This document shows positions 55,687-64,000 of a stretch of 64,000 bases of DNA, piece after piece. The notes under the pieces were generated by a model. The model saw only the letters and a program-made list of their open reading frames with translations. It searched no databases and was not told the DNA's origin. This DNA is from Paenibacillus rigui (GTDB taxonomy: Bacteria; Bacillota; Bacilli; Paenibacillales; NBRC-103111). Location of the stretch: contig NZ_NMQW01000002.1 in assembly GCF_002234615.1 (NCBI RefSeq), forward strand, positions 600,860 through 664,859, in the 5' to 3' direction. How positions within the stretch are numbered: position 1 is the first letter of the stretch; every line of letters starts with the position of its first letter. The translations under genes and the position numbers were made by a program.

Positions 55687-56657
55687 TTGGCTTTCCCCCC
55701 TTCCGATTCATAAAATACCCAGTAACGCGACACCAGGAAGTTAATCCCGGTCAGAACCGCAATGATAACCAGCAAAATCCATGCAAGCGCTGAAGCATAC
55801 CCCATTTGATAGTGCTTGAATGCCTTTTCAAAAAGAAATAAGGCGTACATGTACGTCGAATTCACAGGTCCTCCCTTCGTAATAATGAAGGCGGATGTAA
55901 ACATTTGAAAGGAACCGATTACCCCAAGAACCAGATTAAAGAACATGACCGGTGATAGCATCGGCAGCGTGATATGAAAAAACTGTCTTGCTTTACCCGC
56001 GCCGTCCACTGCCGAGGAATCGTACAATTCTCCGGGAATTTGCTTGAGACCTGCCAGAAAAATGACCATCGTCGAGCCGAATTGCCAGGTGCTGAGCAGG
56101 ATGAGCGTGCCAAGGGACGTATTCGGATTCGAGATCCAGCCTACCCCTTGAATGCCAAACCAGCCGAGCACATGGTTCACATAGCCATCCAGACTGAACA
56201 TATTGCGCCAGAGGACGGATACGGCTATACTGCCCCCGATAAGGGACGGGAAATATATCGCGGTCCTATACAAATTCATCCCCCGAAGGTTTTTGTTCAG
56301 CAGCATGGCCACCATGAGCGAGAAAAAGAGCTTTAACGGAACGGCCGCCAGAACGAAAGCGAACGTAACCCCTAGGGAAGTGCGGAATAGCTGATCCTTG
56401 AATAAAATGCTGGAATAGTTTTGGGACCCGATCCAGGTCGGATCATTCAAGAGTGAATATTCGGTAAAAGATAAGTAAAACGATTGGGCGATCGGCCACA
56501 CCGTCAGCAACAAAAATCCGATCAGCCATGGCGATATAAAAATGTAGCCTGCCAGATTCGTCTCCCTACTGTCCCTCCTCCATAACTTCGCAAATCTCGC
56601 TGCAAAGGATTGGCGCTTGACCCCTGCATCCTCTTGATACAAGGACACGTTCGACAT
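55683..56657 (-). CDS. Sugar ABC transporter permease (MalF type)
   Basis: A 324-aa permease with the EAA loop (IPGELYDSSAVDGAGKARQFFHITLPMLSPV). It is the first gene of the operon, with AGGAGG before the ATG. A cre site overlaps the promoter. Confidence 0.95.
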   Translation of the reverse strand: MSNVSLYQEDAGVKRQSFAARFAKLWRRDSRETNLAGYIFISPWLIGFLLLTVWPIAQSFYLSFTEYSLLNDPTWIGSQNYSSILFKDQLFRTSLGVTFAFVLAAVPLKLFFSLMVAMLLNKNLRGMNLYRTAIYFPSLIGGSIAVSVLWRNMFSLDGYVNHVLGWFGIQGVGWISNPNTSLGTLILLSTWQFGSTMVIFLAGLKQIPGELYDSSAVDGAGKARQFFHITLPMLSPVMFFNLVLGVIGSFQMFTSAFIITKGGPVNSTYMYALFLFEKAFKHYQMGYASALAWILLVIIAVLTGINFLVSRYWVFYESEGGKAK

Positions 56658-56708
56658 GACTCAACCTCCTCTTCTCACAATGGAAACAGCTTGTGGATAT
56701 AAAATTAA

Positions 56709-56722
56709 CAAAAGCGCTTTCA
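56709..56722 (-). promoter_or_regulatory. cre site over the sugar operon promoter
   Basis: TGAAAGCGCTTTTG on the minus strand matches the CcpA cre consensus (TGWAARCGYTWNCW). TTGAAA within it could be the -35, with TATATC about 16 bases further as -10, so CcpA binding should block transcription in good carbon. Confidence 0.75.
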
Positions 56723-56828
56723 AAAGGACAGGTGAATATTTTACGAATTTGTTTGATTTTTTTGGGGTGCAAAATACCGGCCCAGTAAGCGATAATGCCT
56801 ATCACAACTCTTTCTGAGCAAAGCAAAT

Positions 56829-56864
56829 AAGCATACGGCTTGGCGATATGCAGCCTGTATGCTT
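56829..56864 (-). terminator. Terminator of the araC-type gene
   Basis: AAGCATAC-GGC/GCC-GTATGCTT, hairpin just after the AraC stop with A/T flanks. Confidence 0.6.
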
Positions 56865-56880
56865 GCTGAAGGGGAACGGC

Positions 56881-58047
56881 TCACAGCCCAGTGGAATCCC
56901 TGTACTCGCTTGGGGATACACCGACCTTTTTCTTGAAAATTTGGCTGAAATAACGGGAATCCTTATAGCCGACCTGCTCGGCGACTTCATAGTTTTTCAA
57001 ATGCGTGCTCTTCAGCATAGCCTTCGCCTTATTGATCCGGATATCGGTCAGCTGGTCGATAAACGTTTTGCCCGTATTCGTTTTAAATAAGGAGCTCAAG
57101 TAAGCAGGCGTCATGTATACTTTCTGGGCCACGCTGTACAGTGTGGCATGCTGGCATTCCTGCTCCATATATTGAATCGTTTTCTTAATAATACTGCGGA
57201 GACTTTCCCTCTCCTGCTGCAGCATCACTTCCCTCAAGCCGGTCAAATAATCCACGACGAAGGATTGGACTTCCTGAATCGAGCGCATTTCAACGACAGC
57301 CATCATCTCAACACGATTGAGAGCGCTTACCATTTCCGATGCCGTTACCCGCTTTTCCAATCCTATGAGCATTCGGATCGTTAATTCATAGATGGACTTG
57401 GGAGCCACAGGGCCGTTTTGAAGGATAAAGCCGTACCATTCTTCTACAGCGTTCCTGATCATTTCAGGATGGACCGCAGCTTTCAGCCGTTCATACAGCA
57501 GGGTTTCCCGCTCAGCAGGATAGACAGATATTTTCTGAAACTTGGACAGCTCGCTGAAATAAACAATTTCTCCGACACCATTATAAAATTTGTTCTTCAA
57601 GGCAAGAAGCGCTTGCCGATAAGAGTTATGAATGTCCGACAGCTGTCCGCACGGCTTCCCTACACTCATATTCACGGTCATGGAGAAGGCCTGCTTCACC
57701 CGAAGCTGCAAGGTCTCGATCCAATCCTTGGATACCCACGAGAAGAGTACGCCGAGTCTCCCCTCCCCATCAATGAACACAACGCTTCCGCCTGTCTCCT
57801 GCTGCTGCAAATCGTCACGAAGGATCTCCATCCATTTCCGTTTCTCGCTCTCATCCACCGAAGTCATGACAGGCTCTAATAAGGCAATGGCCGGAAAGGT
57901 GAAGTATGGATTCAAATTCAGGTAGGCTAATATTTCTTGTACGGGGTGCGTTTGCTGTGAATCCTTCGTAACCAGTCCGACTAAAAAACGATCCCTCATC
58001 AGCTTCAGCATTTCCTCATCATCAAAAAAACGTTTCTGATTGTGCAT
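56881..58047 (-). CDS. AraC-family transcriptional regulator (sugar ABC operon)
   Basis: The 388-aa protein has an N-terminal sensing region of about 270 residues and a C-terminal double helix-turn-helix (CQHATLYSVAQKVYMTPAYLSSLFKTNTGKTFIDQL...YEVAEQVGYKDSRYFSQIFKKKVGVSPSEY). Such proteins activate polysaccharide-sugar ABC operons in Paenibacillus. The ATG at 58047 follows AAAGGGG; the frame extends to 58296 but the extra 83 codons are unlikely. Two ATTATCGATAAT operators lie in its leader. Confidence 0.9.
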   Translation of the reverse strand: MHNQKRFFDDEEMLKLMRDRFLVGLVTKDSQQTHPVQEILAYLNLNPYFTFPAIALLEPVMTSVDESEKRKWMEILRDDLQQQETGGSVVFIDGEGRLGVLFSWVSKDWIETLQLRVKQAFSMTVNMSVGKPCGQLSDIHNSYRQALLALKNKFYNGVGEIVYFSELSKFQKISVYPAERETLLYERLKAAVHPEMIRNAVEEWYGFILQNGPVAPKSIYELTIRMLIGLEKRVTASEMVSALNRVEMMAVVEMRSIQEVQSFVVDYLTGLREVMLQQERESLRSIIKKTIQYMEQECQHATLYSVAQKVYMTPAYLSSLFKTNTGKTFIDQLTDIRINKAKAMLKSTHLKNYEVAEQVGYKDSRYFSQIFKKKVGVSPSEYRDSTGL

Positions 58048-58138
58048 GCTCCATATCCCCTTTGAACAGGTTAACATTTCGAGATGCCATGCGTCAGTAC
58101 GAGGTTCAGTCCATTCGATGCCTAGCTCCATTTTATCG

Positions 58139-58150
58139 ATTATCGATAAT
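58139..58150. promoter_or_regulatory. Palindromic site ATTATCGATAAT, copy 1
   Basis: Perfect 12-bp palindrome in the araC leader, with a further TTATCG to its left (58134-58139). Confidence 0.6.
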
Positions 58151-58201
58151 TTAGTTTGAATGAGAAAACCTCTATCGAGGCCTTTCAAGACTCTTGTTTT
58201 G

Positions 58202-58213
58202 ATTATCGATAAT
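58202..58213. promoter_or_regulatory. Palindromic site ATTATCGATAAT, copy 2
   Basis: A second identical 12-bp palindrome, centred 63 bases (six helical turns) from copy 1 and 22 bases downstream of a TATAAT (minus strand, 58235-58240). Confidence 0.6.
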
Positions 58214-58295
58214 CGATATTTTGTATCTATCGTTATTATAAGGGGCTTCTTTCCATTTGGATACGGGAAAAATATCGGAGGTTTTGTCGAAGGCA

Positions 58296-58943
58296 TCAGC
58301 TCGTATACCGCTTATAGAAATCCAAACCGCGGATCAGCTTCTCCTCGGTTGCATCTACATCCCCGGATTTTATCAAGTCCAATATTTCCGTATGCGAATT
58401 CGGTATGCTGTAGCCTGAATGGTCTTGATTCGTTACGGTAATAAAACGCATAATTTTCGTGCGAATCCGGTTCCAAATATCCAGAAACAGCTCGTTGCCG
58501 CTGCGTTCGTAGAAATAACCGTGAAACTGCATATCCAGCTCCACCAGCCGGTATGGATCCTGTTCATCCACCGCCTGCGTCATCTGCTGAAGTATACCTT
58601 CCAGATAACGGATATCTTCTGCGGTCAGCACCTTCATCGTCTGCCGCAGCGCATGGCCTTCCATCAGCTGGCGCAGCTCATAAATATCCCGAATTTCTTT
58701 GTGCGTAATCTCGGACACGACGGAGCCTTTGTTCTGTTTGCCGACAATGAGGCCTTCCTGCTTCAAACGCTCGAGCGCTTCACGAACCGGTGCCTGGCTG
58801 ACATCGAATTGTTTGGCAATATCCAATACGATGAGCCGCTGTCCCGGGGCTAGCTCCCCTTTCATAATTTTCTTTTTTAACGCCAGGTAGACATGCTCGC
58901 TTAAAGAAGTCGGGAGCGAGCTCGTGTGCGCGGTATCCATCAA
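58296..58943 (-). CDS. GntR/FadR-family transcriptional regulator
   Basis: The 215-aa protein has an N-terminal GntR winged helix (SEHVYLALKKKIMKGELAPGQRLIVLDIAKQFDVSQAPVREALERLKQEGLI) and a C-terminal FCD sensor (about 85-210). FCD regulators often respond to sugar acids, which suits the nearby mannonate dehydratase. Start TTG at 58943 or ATG at 58940. The gene's own promoter region has a large dyad. Confidence 0.92.
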   Translation of the reverse strand: MMDTAHTSSLPTSLSEHVYLALKKKIMKGELAPGQRLIVLDIAKQFDVSQAPVREALERLKQEGLIVGKQNKGSVVSEITHKEIRDIYELRQLMEGHALRQTMKVLTAEDIRYLEGILQQMTQAVDEQDPYRLVELDMQFHGYFYERSGNELFLDIWNRIRTKIMRFITVTNQDHSGYSIPNSHTEILDLIKSGDVDATEEKLIRGLDFYKRYTS

Positions 58944-58982
58944 TGGAATGAATGCCTCCGTTCGGAGTAGGGTATGGGAAAA

Positions 58983-59017
58983 AAGATAAGATTGTCGATA
59001 AACGATAATCTTATCTT
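58983..59017. promoter_or_regulatory. 35-bp dyad upstream of the GntR gene
   Basis: Inverted repeat with 15-bp arms (one mismatch) and a 5-base centre. The inner halves are ATTGTCG and CGATAAT, close to the ATTATCG halves of the sites near araC, suggesting the GntR protein binds both. Confidence 0.6.
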
Positions 59018-59061
59018 AAAGAGAGACGAGCTTCCTCGTCAAGCCGTATTCCCATTCCCCT

Positions 59062-59994
59062 CTACTTCGCCAAACGCTTCTCGGCATCGTCCAAAGCCAT
59101 TTTGGTTCCCATCGCTGAATAATCCAGCCACGGCTGCTCTGGAATCACATAAACATGATTCGCCTTGACCGCCTTTAGCCCCTGCCAAATCGGGCTTGTC
59201 TGCAGCTGCTGGAACAGCTTTTGCGCACCATCCTCTTTGTTCAGCACAAGGAAGATCGCATCCGCATCGTAATCCGGCAGCACTTCCTGGGAAATCGTCT
59301 CATAGGCCTTATCTTTGCTGATCTTGTCCACACCTTTTGCCGGCTTTAGCCCCAAATCCTCGAACAGCATCGGGCCCATTGGCCGTCTCATACCGAACAC
59401 CCGCAGCTCCTTGGCTGTCACACGTACCGCCATGACCGTGCCGTCTCCAATTTGGCCTTGCATTTGCTTCTTCACACGCTCTGCTTGAGCCTGGTAATCT
59501 TGTATAAAGGTGTCCGCCTGCGGTTCGCGGTTCACCAGCTTGGCGACTTTTTTCAATGTGTCTCTCCACGTGCCTTCATTCAGATCGAATACTTCCGTCT
59601 TGGCAATCTTTTCGTACTTTGCAAGATCCTTGCCTGCATACTGCTTATCTACATAGATTACATCCGGTTTAAGGGCCAGCAGAGACTCCATATCCGGATC
59701 CGTCGCGACGCCGAGCGGTTTCGTATCTTTCAAGCGGTCCGCAACGTGCGGAAGAAATGCTTTCAGCTCGCCGCCGATGACGGAGCCTACAGGGGTAATA
59801 CCAAGGGCGAGCAGTTCATTGGTCAAGTGAATCGAGAGCGAGGCGATTCGGGGCGCTTGGCCGGCTTCCGGTTTGGCGGCTGCGGAATCTCCCTTCTGTG
59901 GAGCTGTGCTTGGCGGCTGCGAAGTCGTTTGACCGCAGGCTGCGGTCAGCATCAAGGCCAGGATGGTAATAAGCAATGCGATCGTTTTTTTCAT
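59062..59994 (-). CDS. Iron-siderophore ABC transporter substrate-binding lipoprotein
   Basis: The 310-aa lipoprotein has a lipobox (LTAACG, Cys 20) and the periplasmic-binding fold of class III transporters: RIASLSIHLTNELLALGITPVGSV and MESLLALKPDVIYV. It delivers ferric siderophore to the two permeases upstream in the operon. No ATPase is nearby, so a shared YusV-like ATPase is expected. The ATG at 59994 follows AAAGGGGATC. Confidence 0.92.
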   Translation of the reverse strand: MKKTIALLITILALMLTAACGQTTSQPPSTAPQKGDSAAAKPEAGQAPRIASLSIHLTNELLALGITPVGSVIGGELKAFLPHVADRLKDTKPLGVATDPDMESLLALKPDVIYVDKQYAGKDLAKYEKIAKTEVFDLNEGTWRDTLKKVAKLVNREPQADTFIQDYQAQAERVKKQMQGQIGDGTVMAVRVTAKELRVFGMRRPMGPMLFEDLGLKPAKGVDKISKDKAYETISQEVLPDYDADAIFLVLNKEDGAQKLFQQLQTSPIWQGLKAVKANHVYVIPEQPWLDYSAMGTKMALDDAEKRLAK

Positions 59995-60025
59995 AGAGAT
60001 CCCCTTTGTCATGGATGACTGTTAT

Positions 60026-61048
60026 TTATTTGGTTCTGACAAGCAGATAGAGAAAGTAGGGCGCTCCTACAGCAGCCACAACGATACCGGCCGGGATGGC
60101 ATTCGGTTGAAAAAGCGACCGGCCGAGCGTATCGGCCCCCACCAGAATGACAAGACCTATCATGCCGGCAATGGGCATGAAATGCTGGTGCATGGGCCCG
60201 ACCAGGCGGCGGGCCAGGTGAGGCGCGACGAGACCGATAAACCCGATCCCGCCCGCCATCGAGACGCTGGCGCTGGACAATCCCACGGCCGCTGCGAGCA
60301 GCAGCAGCCGTTTCTTGCGGACGGCCGTTCCGATCCCGACGGCCAGCTCATCCCCCAGTGAGAATGCATTCAAGCTGTGGGATTGCCCTATTGCATACGG
60401 CACAAGCAGTGCAATCCACGGAAGCAGCGCGATCACATGTACCCAATCCCTGCCCCAGACGCTGCCTACCAGCCATCTGGAGGTGAAAGCATACGTGGTT
60501 TCGTCCAATTGCAGCGACAAAAACAAGGATACGGCACCGAAGCCTGCGGCCACGGCAATTCCGATCAGAATTAACCGGACAGGGATAAGTCCCCTGTGCC
60601 GGTCGTAAGCCAGCAGCACAATCAATAAAGCCGCCAGAACACCCCCTGCGAAGGTAAACAACGGGATGAACAGTGAAACCGGCCCCTTCATCGTTTGGAA
60701 GAAGGTGACGAACAGGATCAGACCAAAGGCCGCTCCTGCATGCAGCCCAAGTATCCCCGGGTCGGCCAGTGCGTTGCGGGACAGCCCCTGCAGGATGGCC
60801 CCCGAAACGCCGAGTCCGATGCCCGCCAGCATCGTAACCAGGCTGCGCGGCAGCCGGAAATCGAATAAAACCATGGCTTCATCCGGGCTGCCTTGACCCA
60901 GGAAAGTCCGGAGAACCGCCAAGGGAGACAGACGGATCGTTCCCGTGTTCAGGCTGATCAGCACGACAACCGTACATAAGAGGGCTAGTACGATACCGGT
61001 GCTCCAAGCCTTTCTCCCTCTGCTGGTGCTTGTGGAATGGAAGCTCAT
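60026..61048 (-). CDS. FecCD-family iron-siderophore permease
   Basis: A 340-aa permease with about nine membrane helices and the FecCD hallmarks VSGAILQGLSRNALADPGILGLHAGAAFG and GGIGFIGLVAPHLARRLVG. It overlaps the preceding permease gene by one base. The ATG at 61048 starts MSFHSTSTSRG; a long upstream extension is spurious. Confidence 0.94.
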   Translation of the reverse strand: MSFHSTSTSRGRKAWSTGIVLALLCTVVVLISLNTGTIRLSPLAVLRTFLGQGSPDEAMVLFDFRLPRSLVTMLAGIGLGVSGAILQGLSRNALADPGILGLHAGAAFGLILFVTFFQTMKGPVSLFIPLFTFAGGVLAALLIVLLAYDRHRGLIPVRLILIGIAVAAGFGAVSLFLSLQLDETTYAFTSRWLVGSVWGRDWVHVIALLPWIALLVPYAIGQSHSLNAFSLGDELAVGIGTAVRKKRLLLLAAAVGLSSASVSMAGGIGFIGLVAPHLARRLVGPMHQHFMPIAGMIGLVILVGADTLGRSLFQPNAIPAGIVVAAVGAPYFLYLLVRTK

Positions 61049-62061
61049 TACAGGCTCCTCCCTTCCTGACGGGCCAAGTATAAGAAGAAAGGAACCCCTA
61101 CCAGCGCCACCATCACTCCAATGGCCAGCTCCTTCGGCGGATTCACCATCCGGGCGCACAGGTCGGCCAGTACAAGCAGCACGGCACCTAATAAAGCGGA
61201 TGTCGGGATGATGCGTCTATAATCGACGCCCACCAGCTTTCGGGCAATATGAGGGATGACCAGCCCGACGAAGCCGATGGCGCCAACAGCCGAAACGGAT
61301 ATTCCGGCAAGAATGACGGCTGCGGTGATCGCCATCCAACGTACTCGTTGGGTGCGAACACCCAAATTGGAAGCTGCCTCCTCCCCAAGCGAAACAAGGG
61401 AGATGGACTTGCCTAGCAAGCTAGCACCTGCGATAGTGAGCAGAATGATCGGCACAAGAAGCTTCAAATGCATCCACTTCACCCCGGACACGCCACCGGC
61501 ATACCAAAACGCGAGGTCCTGGCTCAAATTATAGTAAATCGCTACACCTGAGCTTAACGAGTGAAGCATCGCTGCCACGACCGCTCCGGCCACGGTGAGC
61601 CGAAGCGGTGTCAAACCACCGGGGGCTGCGGCACCCAGTGCAAATATCAGCAGCGTGCTGAGCACCGCTCCGAGAAAAGATAGAGCCATCAATCCCGAAT
61701 AAGGGATGTTCGGCATGAATGCAAAGCTAAGCGCAACCACAAGCGTAGCCCCTGCATTGATGCCTAGCACCCCTGCATCGGCTAGCGGGTTGCGTGTCAC
61801 TCCCTGCATCAAAGCGCCCGCTACAGCAAAGGCCCCGCCTATTGCAGCCGCACCTATTACTCGGGGCAGCCGCAATTCATGAATAATTTGGTGCGTCGTC
61901 AAGCCCGGATCGTACTGAACAACCGCGGTCCACACGGTTCCCAGGGACATCCCCTTGGCCCCCAGGGAAACTGCGGCAAACATCGATAGCAGCAACCCGC
62001 ATACAGCTAGCAGCAGAACGATCCCAAACCGTGAAGTACTGGAAAAAGCCTGTATCGGAAT
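61048..62061 (-). CDS. FecCD-family iron-siderophore permease (non-ATG start likely)
   Basis: The frame shows VTRNPLADAGVLGINAGATL and GAIGFVGLVIPHIARKLVG. Beginning at TTG (61995) would cut the first membrane helix, whose hydrophobic part continues upstream in frame (GIVLLLAVCGLLLSM). The open frame upstream has no ATG, GTG or TTG; CTG at 62064, ATT at 62061 or ATA at 62055 follow GCGGAG. I place it at ATT 62061 (337 aa), uncertain. It is the first gene after the Fur box. Confidence 0.8.
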   Translation of the reverse strand: MPIQAFSSTSRFGIVLLLAVCGLLLSMFAAVSLGAKGMSLGTVWTAVVQYDPGLTTHQIIHELRLPRVIGAAAIGGAFAVAGALMQGVTRNPLADAGVLGINAGATLVVALSFAFMPNIPYSGLMALSFLGAVLSTLLIFALGAAAPGGLTPLRLTVAGAVVAAMLHSLSSGVAIYYNLSQDLAFWYAGGVSGVKWMHLKLLVPIILLTIAGASLLGKSISLVSLGEEAASNLGVRTQRVRWMAITAAVILAGISVSAVGAIGFVGLVIPHIARKLVGVDYRRIIPTSALLGAVLLVLADLCARMVNPPKELAIGVMVALVGVPFFLYLARQEGRSL

Positions 62062-62080
62062 CAGCTCCGCTCAATAATAT

Positions 62081-62095
62081 TGATAATCATTATCA
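62081..62095. promoter_or_regulatory. Fur box of the siderophore operon
   Basis: TGATAATCATTATCA is a perfect 7-1-7 Fur site, followed at 62101 by another TATCATTAT. It lies 20 bases before the permease start, so iron should repress the operon. Confidence 0.9.
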
Positions 62096-62176
62096 TTCGT
62101 TATCATTATAAAAACCTCTTCCGAGGCCGTCCATGACATAATTTAAGGTATTATCCATGGATTATTTTAAGATTCG

Positions 62177-63043
62177 CTATTTCAACCGCTTAAGGGGCGA
62201 GGGCTCTTGCGGAATGTGATGACTGGAGTAGTCTGATGGGGCGCAGCCTACTTTTTCCTTAAACCTCCTGCTGAAGTAAAACTCATCACGGTAACCGACG
62301 CTTCTAGCTACCTCGCGTATGCTTGGATTCGGAGCCAGGAGCAGCTCTTTGGCTTTATTCATGCGCAGCCGGGTCACATACTCGATAGGCGAATAGTTCA
62401 TCCTTCGTTTAAACTGCTGGGAATAATACGCCGGGTGTACACCGGCCATATCAGCCAGCTTGCCCAGCTTGATCTCCTCCGTAAAATGCTGATCCAAGTA
62501 CTCAACGGTCCGTCGGAACCAATCTTCCCCCGAGCTTGTTGGCTCTCCAGGGCTGGATGGCTCCTGAAGAAGCAGCTCCAGCAGCTCAAAGAGCAAGGAT
62601 TGACGTTGTAATGCCTTCTTCCCCGTATCGCCGCCGTCACTAGAGGGGAAAGCTTCTTCCATCTCAGCTAATGAATGCAGCAATTGGAGCAAGTATCGGG
62701 AATGAAGCTTGATTTCACCTTGCACAGGAAATGTGAGCTGTTTCTCATATACCCTGCGTGCCTCTGTCCATTCCACAGCGGTATATAGATCGAATGAAAT
62801 ACGATATAAGTCAGCCTCATGACCTGCCCCCCATTCCACTGTGGCACCAGGCAGCAGGAGAAACACGGACGGGTACGCAAGCGTCACCGGAATATTGTTA
62901 ACAGTCAGCTGGACGTTCCCCTTGGTCATCCACAGCAAGGCATGATGCCGCGCCGTTTCCTTGCCAGCCTTTTCGATTCGATGCTTCTCAGCCCCCCTCC
63001 ACTCCACCAGCTTTCTATACAGCCCATCCGTCTTCCCTTCCAT
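62177..63043 (-). CDS. AraC-family transcriptional regulator (siderophore locus)
   Basis: The 288-aa protein has an N-terminal cupin-like region (LLWMTKGNVQLTVNNIPVTLAYPSVFLLLPG) and a C-terminal AraC domain (about 190-280: IKLGKLADMAGVHPAYYSQQFKRRMNYSPIEY...IREVARSVGYRDEFYFSRRFKEKVGCAPSDY). Placement beside the siderophore permeases suggests a Btr-like activator of siderophore uptake; this is inference. Confidence 0.92.
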   Translation of the reverse strand: MEGKTDGLYRKLVEWRGAEKHRIEKAGKETARHHALLWMTKGNVQLTVNNIPVTLAYPSVFLLLPGATVEWGAGHEADLYRISFDLYTAVEWTEARRVYEKQLTFPVQGEIKLHSRYLLQLLHSLAEMEEAFPSSDGGDTGKKALQRQSLLFELLELLLQEPSSPGEPTSSGEDWFRRTVEYLDQHFTEEIKLGKLADMAGVHPAYYSQQFKRRMNYSPIEYVTRLRMNKAKELLLAPNPSIREVARSVGYRDEFYFSRRFKEKVGCAPSDYSSHHIPQEPSPLKRLK

Positions 63044-63071
63044 CTCCGGCTGCCGCCTCCCCTCAATTCCT

Positions 63072-63824
63072 TTATTTCTGAATCATCGCAGCTCGGCCCC
63101 TGTGTGAGCCTGATGCTTGTAATAATTTAGCTTCAAACCCTTCCAGCAGCACACTCAGTCCAAACTCAAATTCACGGTCCCATTCAATGGACGTCGTATA
63201 GACTGCCAATCTGGCCATGTGAGGGTAAAGCTCGGATGGAAGCGACTGAAACTGCTCGGAATAGTGCTTGCCCAGCTCTTCCAAGTTTATCTCCCCCCGA
63301 TTGGCGCGGTCGGTTAACCGGGTTTCCTCCTGCACAAAGCCAAGCACATAGCTTTTCACCATGGACGCAAGCCACGGTATGTTCGGGTCCTGAAATCCCG
63401 CCTCGGACAATAGGCGAAATAAAAATTCGATGTGTGCCAGACGGCGAGGACTAGCGGCGATGGTCGCTTCCATAATATGTCCCGCATCCCGGTATTGCTG
63501 GAGCGTTCGGCGAAAGTTCAATGCCCACTGCCGAAGCTGCTCCTGCCAAGAAAGCTGCGCATCCGGGAACGCCACTTCCGAGCTGATTTGCTCCGCCAGC
63601 AAGTGCAGCAGCTGCTCTTTATCCTTCACATGATAATACAGCGCCGCGGCCTTGACTCCGAGCGCATCGGCAATTTTCCGCATCCGGATCCCCTCTATCC
63701 CCTCCGCTTGCAGCATGTCCAGTACGGCGCTAACGATCCGTTGACGGTCCAGCGGGGTGTGAAGCGGTTCAGATTGCCCTTTATAAGTATCGTCCGTTGA
63801 TTGGTGTATTCTTCTTCTTGCCAT
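63072..63824 (-). CDS. TetR-family regulator with TetR C-terminal domain
   Basis: The 250-aa protein has an N-terminal helix-turn-helix (IVSAVLDMLQAEGIEGIRMRKIADALGVKAAALYYHVKDKEQLL, about 30-75) and a longer TetR_C-like ligand domain. It probably represses the divergent gene starting at 63963. The ATG at 63824 (MARRRIHQ) follows GGAGGGTG, which makes the GTG start upstream unlikely. Confidence 0.92.
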   Translation of the reverse strand: MARRRIHQSTDDTYKGQSEPLHTPLDRQRIVSAVLDMLQAEGIEGIRMRKIADALGVKAAALYYHVKDKEQLLHLLAEQISSEVAFPDAQLSWQEQLRQWALNFRRTLQQYRDAGHIMEATIAASPRRLAHIEFLFRLLSEAGFQDPNIPWLASMVKSYVLGFVQEETRLTDRANRGEINLEELGKHYSEQFQSLPSELYPHMARLAVYTTSIEWDREFEFGLSVLLEGFEAKLLQASGSHRGRAAMIQK

Positions 63825-63879
63825 GTTCACCCTCCGTTTTGTCTTGACAATTATAGCATATCCGATTAATCTAACGGTA

Positions 63880-63895
63880 TTAAATTATAATTTAA
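63880..63895. promoter_or_regulatory. TetR operator candidate
   Basis: TTAAATTATAATTTAA is a perfect 16-bp palindrome, with CTAACGG on its left and CGTTGTTA on its right forming a second, wider dyad. It lies between the TetR gene and the divergent gene, just upstream of a minus-strand TATAAT (63850-63855). Confidence 0.6.
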
Positions 63896-63962
63896 CGTTG
63901 TTAAATTGCGGTCAAACAATCGCCTGCCTATTCAAAAAATAAATAAAGGAGCCATTCCTGTA

Positions 63963-64000
63963 ATGCAGCCTCTTATACAAACCCCCGAGCCAACGAGACA
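63963..64000 (+). CDS. Start of a gene divergent from TetR (cut by window end)
   Basis: ATG at 63963 behind AAAGGAG gives MQPLIQTPEPTR before the window ends. The product cannot be told; a drug exporter would be usual opposite such a TetR. Confidence 0.5.
   Translation, partial: MQPLIQTPEPTR

Overview
This window reads as chromosomal DNA of a spore-forming Gram-positive bacterium of the Paenibacillaceae (Paenibacillus or a close relative). The evidence is gene order: nusB-folD-xseA-xseB-ispA-dxs-tlyA, accB-accC-asp23, spoIIIAA-AH, and yqhV/efp/pepQ/aroQ/yqhR/yqhQ/patatin in Bacillus-like synteny. Strong Shine-Dalgarno sites, frequent TTG/GTG starts and a T-box leader agree with this. No rRNA, tRNA, CRISPR array or intact insertion sequence was seen.

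Region 1 (1-13.5 kb, mostly minus strand). accB-accC, asp23-amaP-DUF2273 and nusB-folD-xseA-xseB-ispA run toward dxs-tlyA. Between ispA and dxs lies the most notable locus: a ~650-nt structured noncoding RNA with its own promoter, followed by a 211-aa membrane protein whose end overlaps dxs. Position, size and the partner protein identify it as OLE RNA with its partner OapA. A LysM-GH18 spore-cortex lytic-type enzyme and a GerPF-like protein follow.

Region 2 (13.5-31.9 kb) is sporulation and core metabolism: the full spoIIIA operon plus yqhV, the phosphosulfolactate genes comA-comB, DUF441, lysC with an internal in-frame beta-subunit start, efp, pepQ, aroQ, yqhR/yqhQ/yqhP-like genes, a patatin phospholipase, mntR and splB. 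A 168-bp MITE-like element sits in the lysC leader.

Region 3 (31.9-42.8 kb) is metal and cell-envelope biology: a Zur-type promoter drives znuA-znuC-znuB-ccdA. A Gfo/Idh dehydrogenase has an 18-bp palindromic operator. metG has a methionine T-box. A co-directional set follows: an FHA-winged-helix regulator with no ATG start, a MurA homologue whose catalytic Cys is Asp, an inositol-phosphatase-like enzyme and yidD.

Region 4 (42.8-64 kb) is accessory: two aldo/keto reductases flanking a TetM-like GTPase, a VOC protein, a ketopantoate-reductase-like protein divergent from a TetR regulator, and a small AT-rich islet with a decayed gene. Then comes a CcpA-controlled sugar ABC transporter with mannonate dehydratase and an aldo/keto reductase, governed by AraC and GntR regulators that share ATTATCG half-sites. 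A Fur-controlled siderophore uptake operon, an AraC regulator, and a TetR divergent from a gene cut by the window edge complete it.
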